64,000 nucleotides of DNA from Dugong dugon (taxonomy: Eukaryota > Chordata > Mammalia > Sirenia > Dugongidae): contig CM057476.1 in assembly GCA_030035585.1 (NCBI GenBank), positions 18,274,501 to 18,338,500 on the forward strand, written 5' to 3'. Position numbers and translations under genes: made by a program. Of the stretch, positions 55,085 through 64,000 are shown piece after piece. The first letter of the stretch is position 1. Every line of letters starts with the position of its first letter. The notes under the pieces were generated by a model that did not search any database, was not told the DNA's origin, and was given only the letters and a program-made list of their open reading frames with translations.

Positions 55085-55500
55085 ACAATAGAAGGTGCCA
55101 GACAGAGCCAGAGAAAAATGTAGAACAAAATTCTAACTCACAAAAGAAGACCAGACTTACTGGTCTGACAGAGACTGGAGAAACTCTGAGAGTATGGCCC
55201 CCAGAAACCCCTATAGCTCAATAATGAAGTCACTCCTGAGGTTCACCCGTAAGCCAAAGATTAGACAGGCCCATAAAACAAAAAGAGACTAAATGGGCAC
55301 ACCGGCCCAGGAGCAAGGACGAGAAGGCAGGAGGAGACAGGAAAGCTGGTATTGGGGAACCCAAGGTCAAGAAGGGGAGAGGGTTGACACGTTGTGGAGT
55401 TGGCAACCAGTGCCACAAAACAATATGTGTATTGTTTAATGAGAAACTAATTTTCTATGTAAACCTTCATCTAAAGCACAATTTAAAAAAAAAAAAAAGA
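55085..55500 (+). mobile_element. L1 3' UTR fragment
   Basis: 'tagaacaaaattctaactca', 'agagactggagaaactctga', 'aaagattagacaggcccata' and the single tail 'aaaccttcatctaaagcaca' with poly(A). A weak target duplication AGTCGTGG/AGTCATGG flanks it. Confidence 0.88.
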
Positions 55501-55734
55501 AGTCATGGGAGCAGGGCCTGGCCTAAGGTGAGGCAAGTGAAGCATTCGCTTCAGGCACAAAATTAAGGGGGCACCAAAAAAAAAAAAAAAAAAACTCAGT
55601 AATCAAGAAAAGTAATATTTTAATGCAATATTTTAAAAAAATCACTGTAAAAAATCTGTGATGAACAAAATAGCAAAATTTTAAATAAAATAAAGACAGG
55701 ATTAGTCACAGTGCCTTGCTGAGCCATTTTGGAG

Positions 55735-55905
55735 CCTTATTTGTCTTACTCCAGTCCCTTCCCTGCATTGGAGCCAGAATTATCTCCCTAAAGGATACAT
55801 CTGATCATGTCAGTCCTCTGATCAGAACCCTCTGGGGATCCCTGTACGTGCAGGAAAGAGTCCAGATGCCCAAGCCTGGCTCTGAGAGGCTCTGAAATCG
55901 AAGCA
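55735..55905 (+). repeat. L2 LINE fragment
   Basis: 'agccagaattatctccctaa', 'ctgatcatgtcagtcctctg' and 'gaaagagtccagatgcccaa' follow the L2 3' region. Confidence 0.7.
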
Positions 55906-55969
55906 GCACGGATTGGGTGCCCTCTGGACTGGGCTCTGTGATTTACATGCATCAAATGATTAGTAATCT

Positions 55970-56620
55970 TGGGACGAAGGGTTTAGGCTGCTTGTGTTCG
56001 GATCTTGTTCTGTCATTTACTAGCAGTGTAACCTTGGGTGATGTACTTCAACTGGGACTCAGTTTTCTTACCTGAAAAGGCGGATGGCAATCATGCCTGT
56101 CATGGATTGAATTATGTCCCCCCAAAAAATGTGTGTATCAATTTGGCTGGGCCACGATTCCTGCTATTGTGTGATTTTCCTATATGTTGTAAATCCTGCC
56201 TCTATGATGTTAATGAGGGAGGATGGGCGGCAGTTGTGTTAGTAAGGCAGGACTTAATCTACCAGATTGGATTGTGTCCTGAGGCAATCTCTTGAGATAT
56301 AAAAGTGAGAAGTGAGCAGAGAGACTGGGGGACCTCATACCACCAAGAAAGCAGTGCCAGGAGCAGAGCATGTCCTTTGGACCTGGGGTCCCTGCATGGA
56401 GAAGTTCCTAGTCCGGGGAAACATTGATGAGAAGTCCGACAGAGAGAGAAAGCCTTCCCCTGGAGCTGACGCCCTGAATTTGGACTTTTAGCCTATTTTA
56501 CTGTGAAGAAATAAATTTCTCTTTGTTAAAGCCATCCGCTTGTGGTGTTTCTGTTATAGCAGCACCAGATGACTATGACAACGCCCATCTCCTAGAGTGC
56601 CTGAGAAGACTCAATAATAA
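55970..56620 (+). repeat. MIR SINE split by an LTR
   Basis: 'ttctgtcatttactagcagt', 'gtaaccttgggtgatgtact' and 'cagttttcttacctgaaaag' before the LTR; 'acgcccatctcctagagtgc' after it. Confidence 0.75.
56098..56580 (+). mobile_element. MaLR-like solo LTR, copy 5
   Basis: Target duplication ATGCC (56093-56097) and ACGCC (56581-56585), one transition apart. Same subtype as copy 2 ('ctctatgatgttaatgaggg'). AATAAA near 56510. Confidence 0.9.
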
Positions 56621-56689
56621 AAACAAGAGTAATGCGAATAACAGCAACAATATCTATTCACTGGGTAACAGTTTTCTCAGCATCTAGCA

Positions 56690-57600
56690 CATAGTAAGTG
56701 CTCTAGTCATTTAACACATATTTACTGAGCACCTACTATATGCCAGGTACTTAGTACTTGAGCTTTTTCACTCTTTTTTTTTTTTTTTGTGGTGAAAATA
56801 CACACACCAAAATATTCGCCAACACAGCAACTTCCACGTTTACACTTCAATGACATTAATTGCATTTTTCAAGTTGTGCCACCATTGTAGCAATCCTTTT
56901 CCAGAATATTCTACCACCATTAACATAAACTCAGTGCCCCCCAGAGAAAAACTCCCCCTTTACTTCTCCTTCCCGCCCCTGGTAACCTTTAATAATCTTT
57001 GGTTTATATGCATTTGCTTATTTCATATAAGTTAGATTGTACAGTGTTTGTCCTTTTGTGACTGACTTATTTCACTCAGTGTAATGTTTTCAAGGTTCAT
57101 TCATGTTGTGGCATGCGTCGGGATTTCATTTCTTTTTACGGCTGTGTAGTATAGTCCATTATGTGTGTATACATTTTGTTTAGCCGCTCATCTGTTGATG
57201 GACATTTCAGTTTCCACCTTTTGGCTATTGTGGAAAGTGCTGCAATGAACATTGCTGTCCAGGTTTCTATTTCTGATCCTGCCTTCACTTCTTCTGGGTA
57301 TATACCTAGGAGTGCGATTGCTGGGTCATGTGGTAATTGTATGTTCAACTTTTTTAGGAACCGCCAAACTGTTTTCCAGTGCTTCAGCTTTTGAGGCTCA
57401 ATAAATGCTGGTTATCGTTATTACTATTATTAAACCCTCACAACAGCCTCATGTAATAGGTTCTGTTGTTTTCATCCTCACTTTATAGATGAGGAAACTA
57501 AATCTCAGAGCAGCTATGTAGCCGAGGTAAGCCAGTAATTAAATCCAGGAGCCAGGATCAGAACCCCATTAGGTCTGGTTCCAAAGTCAACAGAGTTCTT
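56690..57600 (-). repeat. MIR SINE split by L1
   Basis: 'tttactgagcacctactata' and 'tgccaggtacttag' before; 'gaggctcaataaatgctgg', 'taaaccctcacaacagcctc', 'ttatagatgaggaaactaaa' after the L1. Confidence 0.75.
56770..57385 (-). mobile_element. Older L1, 5' truncated
   Basis: Poly(A) appears as the T-run at 56777-56790. The part 57136-57348 encodes an ORF2 C-terminus readable for about 70 codons, in which Ile-Ala-Lys is followed by Arg-Trp-Lys, not by a stop. Flanking CTTGAGCTTTT and CTTCAGCTTTT form a near-perfect target duplication. It is a different, older family than the young L1s. Confidence 0.88.
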
Positions 57601-57899
57601 TGTCAGCATTTACCCCCAGGATGTAGTATGCGTGTGGTGCTTCTCTGAATTTCTAGTTCTTTGCAAGGAAAGAGAACTTGGCCCGGGTGGTGGAGGCAGG
57701 AGGGTGTCGAAAATGAAACTCATCTTCTTCCCCTACACCTGCTTCTCCTGGAGATCCCTGTCTCAGTAAATATACCGTAGTCCACCCACTGCTCACACAG
57801 GATGCCTGGGCGTCCTTCCTCCTCAGCTCCTTCTGTGCCCCCATGGCCACTCAGCTGTCATGTTCTGGGATCCCACCTCCTAAGTCATTTCCCACCTGC
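57601..57899. other. Unassigned sequence
   Basis: Nothing recognised. Confidence 0.4.
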
Positions 57900-58120
57900 C
57901 ACTTTTCTCCATCCCCACCACCACCCTAGCCCAGGTTGCTTCCAGCTCTCCGCTAGGTGTCTGTACTCACCTCCTCCCTGCTCTGCCTGTTTCCATGCTG
58001 CGCCCTACCCCTCTCCCATCCCATTCTCTCCTAGGCAACCAGAGTTATCTTCTCAAACCACGGATCTGGCCCCGCCTCTCCCCTGCTTAGCACCCTGCCT
58101 GGCTCCGATTAACTACAGTG
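57900..58120 (+). repeat. L2 LINE fragment
   Basis: 'ggcaaccagagttatcttct' in part, 'ctcccctgcttagcaccctg' and nearby pyrimidine-rich text match the L2 coding/3' region. Confidence 0.65.
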
Positions 58121-58257
58121 GAGGTCTACCAAGTGGGACATCTACAAACTGGGTGCATTGCAGGGTGATCCACTGGGTGTGGGAAGAAGTATCTATTTAT
58201 TTTCTATGTCATGCTTTTTGAAAGTTGTATTTCTGTGCACACTTCCTAATGTACTGT

Positions 58258-58640
58258 CTTAGTTCAGGTTCCCTAGAAGCAGAGCCTGAGGCAGGGGTTT
58301 GGATGCAATATGACTTACTGAGGGTGCTCTCAGAGAACCCTACAGGAGGAGGACAGAGTAGAGGAAAAGTGCTAAGCTAGGGTGAGTCCTCAGCTCGAGA
58401 CTAGCTTCAACCTGATCCTGGGGAGCTCTGGAGGGTGAATTGCACCACAGGAAACAGGCCTTTTGTATGCTATGTCAGCCACCCAACCCTAGGGGGAGAG
58501 GGGGATGTAAACTTCCAAGGAAGGCAGCTTTCTTCGGCCAAGACCAGTTCTCCAGATGAGCGGGCAGCTGTGAGCCCTGAGCACCCAACACTCACAGCAC
58601 CCAGGGCATGGGCAGACCAGCCTGGAAACGGGGGTGAGGA
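58258..58640. repeat. Ancient interspersed repeat, class unsure
   Basis: The opening 'caggttccctagaagcagag' with 'cctgaggcaggggtttggat' recalls a common old mammalian repeat start. I cannot name the family with confidence. Confidence 0.4.
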
Positions 58641-58929
58641 CAGCACCAACAGTGTTGACTATATGTATAGGAGAGTGGGGAGAAAGTATTAGAATTTCTG
58701 TTTATGTCTCCTGTCCATTTCATCCTTTTACAATTTATATATTTTCTCCATGTTTTATAATATACACTTTACCATAATGTACATAATATATTAGTACAGT
58801 GATAGATGTGAAATTTAACAATAAATAGATCAGTAGTGGGGGTATATGCTCTAAACGTTTTTACTAATTGGTACATGAAGTTTCAAGTGTGGAGCCCTCT
58901 GAGATGAAGCACAGGCTCCATACCATGGC
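58641..58929. other. Unassigned AT-rich sequence
   Basis: Nothing recognised. Confidence 0.4.
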
Positions 58930-59660
58930 TGACCCTTGGCCACCTCTCCAGCCACTTCTCAGCTTCACAATCCCCCTCCTCCAGCTGACAGCTGCACTGA
59001 ACTATATGCAGAGTCTCCCAGTATGCCCAGATGCCTCTCACCTCTCAGCCTTTGTAAATACTTCTCTCTCTACCTAGAATGCCTCAGGTCCCTGGGTAGC
59101 ACAAGGGGTTTGCGATCAATTGGCTGCTAACCTAAAGGTTGGCGATTTGAACCCACCCAGCAGCTCTGAGGAAGAAAGGCCCGGCAATATGCTTCCGTAA
59201 AGCTTTCAGCCAAGAGCAGTTCTACTCTGTAACACACAGAGTCGATATGAGTTGGAATTGACTCGACAACAATGAATTTTTTTGTTTTTTGTGTTTGTTT
59301 GTTTCAGAATGCCCTTCACCCTCCCTCTGGCTAGGATCTCACCTTAAACATCACTTCTGCCAGGAAGACATCTTAACCTTCTGGACTGTCTTGATGGGTC
59401 CTTCCTCTGTGTCTCCACTGTCCCTGGGTAGCATCTGGCAGACCGTGCAGTCATTACTTATGTTTGTGTCTGTCTTTCCCACATGGCTGAATCTTACTCC
59501 CACAGATCTGCTGACACAGCCTTGTATGCAGGCCATGCTCAAAGTTTGTAGGATGTGGGCCAAGTGGGCCAAGTGCTGCTCCTAGTCGCTCTCCTCTCTG
59601 ACTTTCCAAAGAGCTCTGGCCAGACGGTCAGCTCTCTGAGGGCAGGGCTGGATCTAACTT
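58930..59660 (+). repeat. L2 LINE split by AfroSINE
   Basis: Before the SINE: 'gccacctctccagccacttc', 'ctctctctacctagaatgcc'. After: 'ctcaccttaaacatcacttc', 'tgccaggaagacatcttaac', and 'cagctctctgagggcagggc'. This is a long L2 3' region. Small open frames inside are chance. Confidence 0.75.
59084..59305 (+). mobile_element. AfroSINE-related, older subtype
   Basis: Target duplication AGAATGCC (59076-59083 and 59306-59313). Head 'tcaggtccctgggtagcaca', 'gaggaagaaaggcccggcaa' middle, tail 'atgagttggaattgactcga', T/G-rich end. Confidence 0.93.
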
Positions 59661-59840
59661 TGTCCCTACTTTGTCCTTGTAAGATATGAGGAATGAAGGA
59701 CTTGAAAATTACCAACTCCTCCAGTCAGGGAGCCTCAGGGAGCTTGCAAGTTCATTCATTCCTCCAGAGGTCTGTGGGTGTGTGGTACATGGCCTGTCCA
59801 CTCATTTGGTAGTCTCACATGTTCTTTGATTGAGAAAAGA
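59661..59840. other. Unassigned sequence
   Basis: Nothing recognised. Confidence 0.4.
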
Positions 59841-59853
59841 TTTTTAAACTATA

Positions 59854-60021
59854 AAGAAAAAGAAACAAACCCGTTGCTGTCAAGTTGATTCTGACTCATA
59901 GTGACCCTATAGGACAGAGCAGAACTGCCCCATAGAGTTTCCAAGGAGTGTCTGGTGTATTCAAACTGCCAACCTTTTGGTTAGCAGTCATAGCTCTTAA
60001 CCACAGCGCCACCAGGTTTCC
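59854..60021 (-). mobile_element. AfroSINE, short subtype
   Basis: Perfect 13-bp target duplication TTTTTAAACTATA (59841-59853 and 60022-60034). Tail 'aagttgattctgactcatag', body 'agcagaactgccccatagag', antisense head 'ttaaccacagcgccaccagg'. Confidence 0.96.
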
Positions 60022-60034
60022 TTTTTAAACTATA

Positions 60035-60890
60035 GGTTTTCCAAATGTATTTTGTACCATTATTTTATTTATCTTCTGGGAGAGGGCAGTCATGTATATA
60101 TTGGATTTTCTCTATTTTTTTCTCTTCTGAATCTACTTTTTCTCTTTTATTCTTTGTCCTTTTTACCTTGTTTCATTTCAGTTTGCTTTGCTTTTCTCAA
60201 TTTTGTTTTCTATGTCTCTTGCTGTATTTTGTGTGAGTTCGGTTTTATTTACTTCCGTTTTTTTCCCTGTATTTTTCATGTTAGAACTGCATTTTCTGAG
60301 AACACGTTTCATCTCCTTCCATTATCTTATAATGTCTTCCCTGAATGCTTTCTGCTCTGGACCGTTAACTCTTGTTTCCTAGAGACAGCCGCTTCATGAA
60401 GCACTTGAAACATTTTTTGTAATTGTTTTGCTACAATTATTTTAAGTTTTTGTTATATAAAAAGACAAAAGTGGGCAGATTGTATGTTGAATCCCCAGGT
60501 ATGCATCATGCAGCTTTAACACCCTCTGACTCAGTCCTTCTGCTCAGGCCGGCTCAGAGCTTGGGCTGTGGCCTGAGAGGACGCCATTGCAGCCTGTTAG
60601 CGGCAGTGCCTTTGGGGACATGTTACAGGGGCTTGATGAGTGGTACCCAGAAGAAAGGCCCCAGAATGTAGGGATTCTATCTCTCAGTCTCTCTCATCCT
60701 TGGCCAAGAACGGCAGCCAGAATGAAAACCCCTATGAGATGGGGCCAATGGTGTGAAGGACATCTGCTTTGACCCCACAGGGCTCTTGCTGTGTGCCTGG
60801 TTGGCCCTTGGCGCAAATTCCTCTGATCCCGGCAGCCCTGCCTGGTGCCGGGAGATCTGAATTCAACCCTGAATTATGCTTACACCCGGA
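60035..60890. other. Unassigned, T-rich then GC-richer
   Basis: 60040-60420 is T-rich on the plus strand and gives several Phe/Leu-rich chance frames. It may be an old LINE fragment but I cannot place it. 60470-60890 holds nothing recognised. Confidence 0.35.
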
Positions 60891-60894
60891 CTAC

Positions 60895-61135
60895 AGTGCA
60901 GCGATAAAGGAGAGGCTCTAAAGTCAGGTAGAGTTGGGATCCAACCTCGCCTTGGACCCTCACTAACTGCGTGACCTCAGGCAACTTAGGTAATTTCTCT
61001 GAACTGAAGGTCTTTACAACATCTAGGCCAGTCTCCCAAATCTGAACCCAGGGCAGTGAGCTGTGAGCAGAATGCTAATAACTGGTAATGATCATTGAGC
61101 ACTATCTATATGCCCATGACTGTGCTAAATGAGAT
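60895..61135 (+). repeat. MIR SINE, diverged
   Basis: 'cactaactgcgtgacctcag', 'gcaacttaggtaatttctct' are MIR core landmarks; the 3' part is decayed. Confidence 0.6.
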
Positions 61136-61409
61136 AGATATACAACGAAACCTGTCAGAGCCAAAACTTGAAGGGACTGCTTTGTTTTCCCAGGTCTCGC
61201 AAGTTTTCCATCTTTGACAGGGTGCAGCTTACCACTTTTCTATTGCTCTTTATTATTGTTGTTGTTAGGTGCCATCAAGTTGATTCCAACTCATAGTGAC
61301 CCTATGTACAACAGAGAAAAACACTGCCCAGTCCTGTGTCATCCTCATGATTGTTGTTATGTTTCAGCCCTTTGTTGCAGTCACTGTGTCAATCCAATCT
61401 TCCTCTTTT

Positions 61410-63442
61410 TCATTGTCCCTCCATTTTACCAAGCATGATGGCCTTCTCCAGGGATTGGTCCCTCCTGATAACATGTCCAAAGTACATGAGATGAAGTCTA
61501 GCAGTCCTCGTTTCTAAGGAGCATTCTGGCTGTACTTCTTCCAAGAGAGATTTGTTCATTCTTTTGGAAGTCCATGGTATATTTAATATTCTTTGCCAAC
61601 ACCATAATTCAAAGGCATCAATTTTTCTCCGGTCTTCCTTATTCATTGTCCAGCTTTTGCATACATATGAGGCGATTGAAAACACCATGGCTTGGGTCAG
61701 GTACACTGTCATGGATTGAATTGCATCCCCCAGAAATATGTGTCAACTTGGTTAGGCCATGATTCCCAGTATTGTGTGGTTGTCCTCCATTTCGTGATTT
61801 TAATTTTATGTTAAAGAGGACTAGGGTGGGATTGTAACACCCTTACTAAGGTCAGATCCGTGATGTAGTGTAGAGGGAGTTTCCCTGGGGTGTGGCCTGC
61901 ACCACCTTTTATCTTACAAGAGATAAAAGGAAAGGGAAGTGAGCAGAGATGGGGGACCTCGTATAACCAAGAAAGAAGCACTGGGAGCAGAGTGTGTCCT
62001 TTGGACCTGGGGTTCCTGTGCGGAGAAGCTCCTAGTCCAGGGGAAGATTGATGAGAAGGACCTTCCTCCAGAGCCGACAGAGAGAGAAATCCTTCCCCTG
62101 GAGCTAATGCCCTGAATTTGGACTTCTAGCCTACTAGACTGTGAGAAAATAAATTTCTCTTTGTTAAAGCCATCCACTTGTGGTATTTCTGTTACAGCAG
62201 CACTAGATGATTAAGACATACACCTTAGTCCTTCAAGTGATATCTTTGCTTTTTAACACTTCAAAGAAGTCTTTTGCAGCAGATTTGCCCAATGCAATGT
62301 GTCGTTTGATTTCTTGACTGCTGCTTCCATGGGTGTAGATTGTGAATCCAAGTCAAATGAAGTCCTTGACAACTACAGTCTTTTCTCTATTTATCATGTT
62401 AGGGCTTATTGGTTCAGTTGTGAGAATTTTTATTTTCTTTACGTTGAGGTGTAATCCATACTGAAGGCTGTGGTCTTTGATCTTCATCAGTAAGTGCTTC
62501 AAGTCCTCTTCGATTTCAGCAAACAAGGTTGTGTCATCTGCATATCACAGGTTGTTAATGAATCTTCCTCCAATCCTGATGCCATATTCTTCATATAGTC
62601 CAGCGTCTCAGATTATTTGCTCAGCATACAGATTAAGTAAGTATGGTGAAATACTACAACTCTGAAACACACCTTTCCTGACTTTAAACCACGCAGTATC
62701 TCCTTGTTCTGTTTGAATGACTGCCTCTTGGTCTCTGTACAGGTTCCTGATAAGCACAATTAAGTGTTCTGGAATTCCCATTCTTCGCAATATTATCCAT
62801 AATTTGTTGTGATCCACACAGTCGAATGCCTTTGCATAGTCAGTAAACATTTCTGATATTCTCTGCTTTCATCCAGGATTCATCTGACATCTGCAATGAT
62901 ATCCCTCATTCCACATCCTCTTCTAAACCTAGCTTGGCTTTCTGGCAGTTTCCTGTCAGTGTATTGCCACAACCGGTTTTGAATGATCTTCAGCAAAATT
63001 TTACTTGTGTGTGATATTAATGATATTGTTTGATAATGTCTGCATTCTATTGGATCACCTTTCTTTGGAATAGGCATAAGTATGGATCGCTTCCCGTTGG
63101 TTGTCCAGGTAGCTGTCTTCTAAATTTCTTGGCATAGACAAGTGAGCACTTCAGTGCTGTCTCTGTTTGTTGAGATGTCTTAATTTGTATTCCGTCAATT
63201 CCTGAAGCCTTGTTTTTTGCCAATGTCTTCAGTGCAGCCTGGACTTCTTCCTTCAGTACCATTGGTTCTTGATCATATGCTACCTCCTGAAATGGTTGAT
63301 TGTCGACCAGTTCTTTTTGGTACAGTGACTCTGTGTGTTCTTTCCATCCTCTTTTGATGCTTCCTGTGTCGTTCAGTATTTTGTCCATAGGATCCTTCAA
63401 TATTGCAACTGGTGGCTTGTATTTTTTCTTTAGTTCTTTCAA
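61410..63442 (-). pseudogene. RTE reverse transcriptase remnant
   Basis: Four readable blocks. 63442-63047 is the linker before the RT. 63077-62880 has the Pro-Lys-Lys-Gly-Asp-Pro start of the RT. 62850-62608 has Asp-Tyr-Ala-Lys-Ala-Phe-Asp and the motif B-like Gly-Val-Phe-Gln-Ser-Cys. Just beyond a stop, the catalytic Tyr-Ala-Asp-Asp is intact near 62546-62535. After the LTR, 61712-61410 encodes the C-terminal part with Trp-Cys-Trp-Arg-Arg-like text (here Trp-Cys-Trp-Gln-Arg). Frameshifts and stops separate the blocks, so it is inactive. Confidence 0.88.
61707..62218 (+). mobile_element. MaLR-like solo LTR, copy 6
   Basis: Perfect 5-bp target duplication TACAC (61702-61706 and 62219-62223). 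Ends TGTCATGGATTG and GATTAAGACA. Same subtype as copy 1 ('ttttatgttaaagaggac'). AATAAA near 62150. It splits the RTE, so it is younger than that RTE copy. Confidence 0.95.
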
Positions 63443-63536
63443 TTTAAGAAATGCTGGGCATGTTCTTCCCTTTTGGATTTCTAACTCCAGGTCTTTGCAT
63501 ATGTCATCGCTCTCTATTATAGGAAAATATTTGAGT

Positions 63537-63590
63537 TTTCCTTCTCTGACAGGTTTACACCGGTTTCCTTCTCTGACAGGTTTACATCCG
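63537..63590. repeat. 27-bp tandem duplication
   Basis: Two adjacent copies of a 27-bp unit starting TTTCCTTCTCTGACAGG (63537 and 63564), differing by a base or two. Confidence 0.9.
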
Positions 63591-63639
63591 CCTTACACAG
63601 ATTCCAGCTTATATAGGTTTTACTACATACACACGCACA

Positions 63640-63790
63640 CACACATTCTAATTTAATAATCTCAAAAGCCTTATTACCTGGGCACATCATCCTTATTTTA
63701 TAGATGAGGAAACTGAGGCTCAGAGAGGTGGAGTAACCCATCACAGCTAGTAAGTGGTGGAGCTGTGATTTTAATTTCACCATCCCCTCA
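63640..63790 (-). repeat. MIR SINE
   Basis: 'ttatagatgaggaaactgag', 'gctcagagaggtggagtaac', 'cacagctagtaagtggtgga' are antisense MIR landmarks. Confidence 0.88.
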
Positions 63791-64000
63791 GTTGCCTTTT
63801 CTCCCTTTCTTAAACTGCATATCCTGCGTTTCTTAAGTTGATTGGCACTCCAAGCTGATCCTGAACTCCTCCGAGACAGCGAAGACTTGTTTGCAGGCAT
63901 TTGGAAGTCATAATTAGAAAACAGAAGTCATCTTTATTAAATTCCACGTTGTAGCCAGTTGGGTGTAGAAACCGCATAAATCCAATGGGTTGCATGTATT
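63791..64000. other. Unannotated right edge
   Basis: Nothing recognised. Confidence 0.4.

Larger units (their letters stand above)
61250..63530 (-). mobile_element. RTE/BovB-class LINE, 5' truncated
   Basis: On the minus strand it runs from the endonuclease-RT linker through the reverse transcriptase to a 3' end with AAC repeats (plus strand 'ttattgttgttgttagg'). The 3' end matches the fragments at 10477-10627 and 20618-20892. A MaLR-like LTR (61707-62218) inserted near the end of the coding region. The right (5') boundary is approximate and the endonuclease domain is missing. Confidence 0.9.

Noticed and set aside
57802..58221. 139-codon Pro/Ser/His-rich plus-strand frame
   Set aside because: It overlaps a pyrimidine-rich L2 fragment and has no domain.
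60045..60399. Phe/Leu-rich frames up to 115 codons resembling membrane proteins
   Set aside because: A T-rich tract gives hydrophobic translations in all phases; no start context or homology is evident.

Overview
The window looks like nuclear DNA of an afrotherian mammal, most likely an elephant. At least 17 copies of a tRNA-derived SINE of the AfroSINE type are present. They sit beside an RTE/BovB-class LINE, a young L1 family, and an old mammalian background of MIR, L2, MLT1-like LTRs and hAT fragments. I found no intact cellular protein-coding gene, no structural RNA gene and nothing prokaryotic. All protein-coding signal comes from transposable elements, and most of it is broken. The species assignment is inferred from the repeat families alone.

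Layout. 1-13 kb: mostly unique DNA holding a MaLR-like solo LTR (255-775), an old tandem duplication of about 1.7 kb (3035-5175 and 5785-7505), a second weaker paired block (7986-8830 and 9390-9620), and a nested set of old repeats (9625-10965) followed by another MaLR-like LTR. 13-25 kb: a pure AC repeat, several MIRs, a 5'-truncated young L1 with perfect 19-bp target duplications (17470-19582), an older L1 piece, a small RTE fragment and a hAT-like element split by a SINE. 26-44 kb: one degenerate class I (gammaretrovirus-like) endogenous retrovirus with both LTRs. Its pol was hit by an AfroSINE and, in the integrase region, by an old L1 3' end. That old L1 was in turn split by a full-length 8.1-kb young L1 on the minus strand. 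44-64 kb: SINEs, MIRs, L2s, L1 3' UTR fragments, three MaLR-like LTRs inserted into other repeats and one in apparently unique DNA next to an older LTR, and at the right edge a 2.3-kb RTE on the minus strand with a recognisable reverse transcriptase.

How the parts relate. The retroelements form an ordered stack that can be read from target-site duplications: MIR/L2/MLT1 are oldest, then the ERV and older L1s, then AfroSINE, RTE and the MaLR-like LTR family, then the young L1s. The RTE 3' end and the AfroSINE tail share a closely similar segment, which fits a LINE-SINE partnership. The young L1 shows several family traits: tandem promoter monomers, a long spacer between ORF1 and ORF2, a duplicated 3' tail, and an in-frame TGA near the ORF2 end shared by two copies. 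The main candidates for non-repeat function are a CTCF-like motif near 22.5 kb and a possible conserved noncoding block near 54 kb; both are tentative. Most coordinates of old repeats are by eye and may be off by tens of bases.
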